Source: CAYRNC01 sp964425645
GTDB taxonomy: Bacteria; Bacillota; Clostridia; Peptostreptococcales; Anaerovoracaceae
DNA: 6,820 nucleotides
Reading direction: 5' to 3'
Assembly (NCBI GenBank): GCA_964425645.1
Contig: CAYRNC010000094.1
Span: 1 to 6,820 of the forward strand
The notes under the pieces are model-generated. The model ran no database searches and was not told the DNA's origin. It worked only from the letters and a program-made list of their open reading frames with translations. This document shows positions 6,290 through 6,820 of this stretch, in pieces. The position numbers and the translations under genes are program-made. Position 1 is the first letter of the stretch, and each line of letters opens with the position of its first letter.

Positions 6290-6318
6290 ATTATATACCA
6301 TCACAAAGTCTTTATAAA
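6290..6318 (-). promoter_or_regulatory. Candidate internal promoter before the DUF4342 gene
   Basis: The minus strand has a perfect -10 TATAAT (6295-6290), 17 bases after TTTATA (6318-6313), which matches the -35 consensus at four of six positions and lies inside the last codons of recO. It would give a leader of about 35 bases before the DUF4342 start and could drive the DUF4342-glyS-ppdK part separately from recO. AT-rich sequence makes chance matches common. Confidence 0.35.
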
Positions 6319-6820
6319 TTCTTCGCTTTTTAGCCCGCCTATGTCCAAATGACATACCAGATAGTCTTTAAGAAGCGCCAAAAGTTCACGTGTGGTGACG
6401 TCATCCAAGGCCAGGCCTTTCAGGACCTGTAACGGGTTATCCATAATATACCCAAGCACATTTACTATAGCAAACTCCATCGGATAAATCAATCGCTCAT
6501 TAGACAGAAATCTGCCCTTGCATACGCCGCAGCAAAGCCCTCCCTCAGATACATTCAGGCAGCAAAGATCATCCTTTGAACCGCACAATATGCATGAATT
6601 GAGCGAGGGAGCACATCCCAAATGTTTCAGCAACTTAAACAGATAAGCAATTACCAGGGTTTCATGCTTTTTATTGCGACTTTCCATCATATTCAAAAAG
6701 TCGACAAGATCAGCAAATATCTCAGGTGCAGGGCAATCCTCCTGCAGGACCTTTTCCGTCACTTCCATAACATATGAAGCGCACATATATTTTTCTAACG
6801 CTTCCCCTATACCATAGTGG
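6301..6820 (-). CDS. recO: DNA repair protein RecO, C-terminal part (5' end beyond right edge)
   Basis: RecO works with RecR and RecF to load RecA on single-stranded DNA covered by SSB during recombinational repair. The visible 172 codons hold the helical C-terminal domain and its zinc-binding module; the N-terminal OB fold (about 75-80 residues) lies outside the window. The reading frame stays open to the right edge, so the internal ATG at 6786 is not the start. Supporting features, numbered from that ATG, are LLKHLGCAPSLNSCILCG at 52-69 with the first pair C65/C68, the second pair C86/C89 in GGLCCGVC, and an ending LKSEEFIKTL like those of other RecO proteins. Several additional cysteines (75, 76, 85) flank the zinc module. 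The stop is 50 bases from the DUF4342 start, without a terminator. Confidence 0.93.
   Translation of the reverse strand, partial: HYGIGEALEKYMCASYVMEVTEKVLQEDCPAPEIFADLVDFLNMMESRNKKHETLVIAYLFKLLKHLGCAPSLNSCILCGSKDDLCCLNVSEGGLCCGVCKGRFLSNERLIYPMEFAIVNVLGYIMDNPLQVLKGLALDDVTTRELLALLKDYLVCHLDIGGLKSEEFIKTL

Overview
The window looks like a chromosomal segment of a low-GC, anaerobic Firmicute of the class Clostridia. The evidence is AT-rich codon use, strong purine-rich ribosome binding sites, a catabolic-type pyruvate phosphate dikinase closely matching the Clostridium enzyme residue for residue, a homodimer-type glycyl-tRNA synthetase, and the gene order recO / DUF4342 protein / glyS / ppdK, which I recall from clostridial genomes. 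Every gene I can support is on the minus strand, so transcription runs from high to low coordinates. No phage, insertion sequence, CRISPR or defence locus is visible.

Right part (6820 to 1547): a compact housekeeping cluster. It begins with the 3' part of recO (recombinational repair), then a DUF4342 protein with an N-terminal UBA-like helix bundle and an unusual cysteine-rich acidic tail, then glyS (charging of tRNA-Gly), then ppdK (interconversion of pyruvate and phosphoenolpyruvate). Gaps are 50, 41 and 17 bases with no terminator between the genes, so they are probably co-transcribed, perhaps with an extra promoter just after recO. A hairpin with T-tract downstream of ppdK closes the unit.

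Middle part (1546 to 984): 563 bases without an intact gene. It holds the ppdK terminator, a promoter and ribosome binding site leading into a short decayed gene (one base missing, then truncated), and a degenerate second copy of the terminator region followed by the promoter of the next gene. The terminator-plus-promoter stretch after ppdK and the one before the lipoprotein gene are recognisably related, so this part seems to have arisen by duplication of a terminator-promoter segment. This is the most unusual structure in the window.

Left part (983 to 1): a gene for an acidic lipoprotein of unknown function, a 189-base gap with one doubtful 28-codon ORF, and the 5' end of a family-4 (iron-sulfur) uracil-DNA glycosylase gene that runs off the left edge and probably starts with TTG.

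Overall this is mostly an ordinary housekeeping region. I found no convincing new multi-gene system. The points worth a second look are the duplicated terminator-promoter segment with its broken gene, the Cys-rich tail of the DUF4342 protein, and the absence of the usual PPDK regulatory gene beside ppdK.
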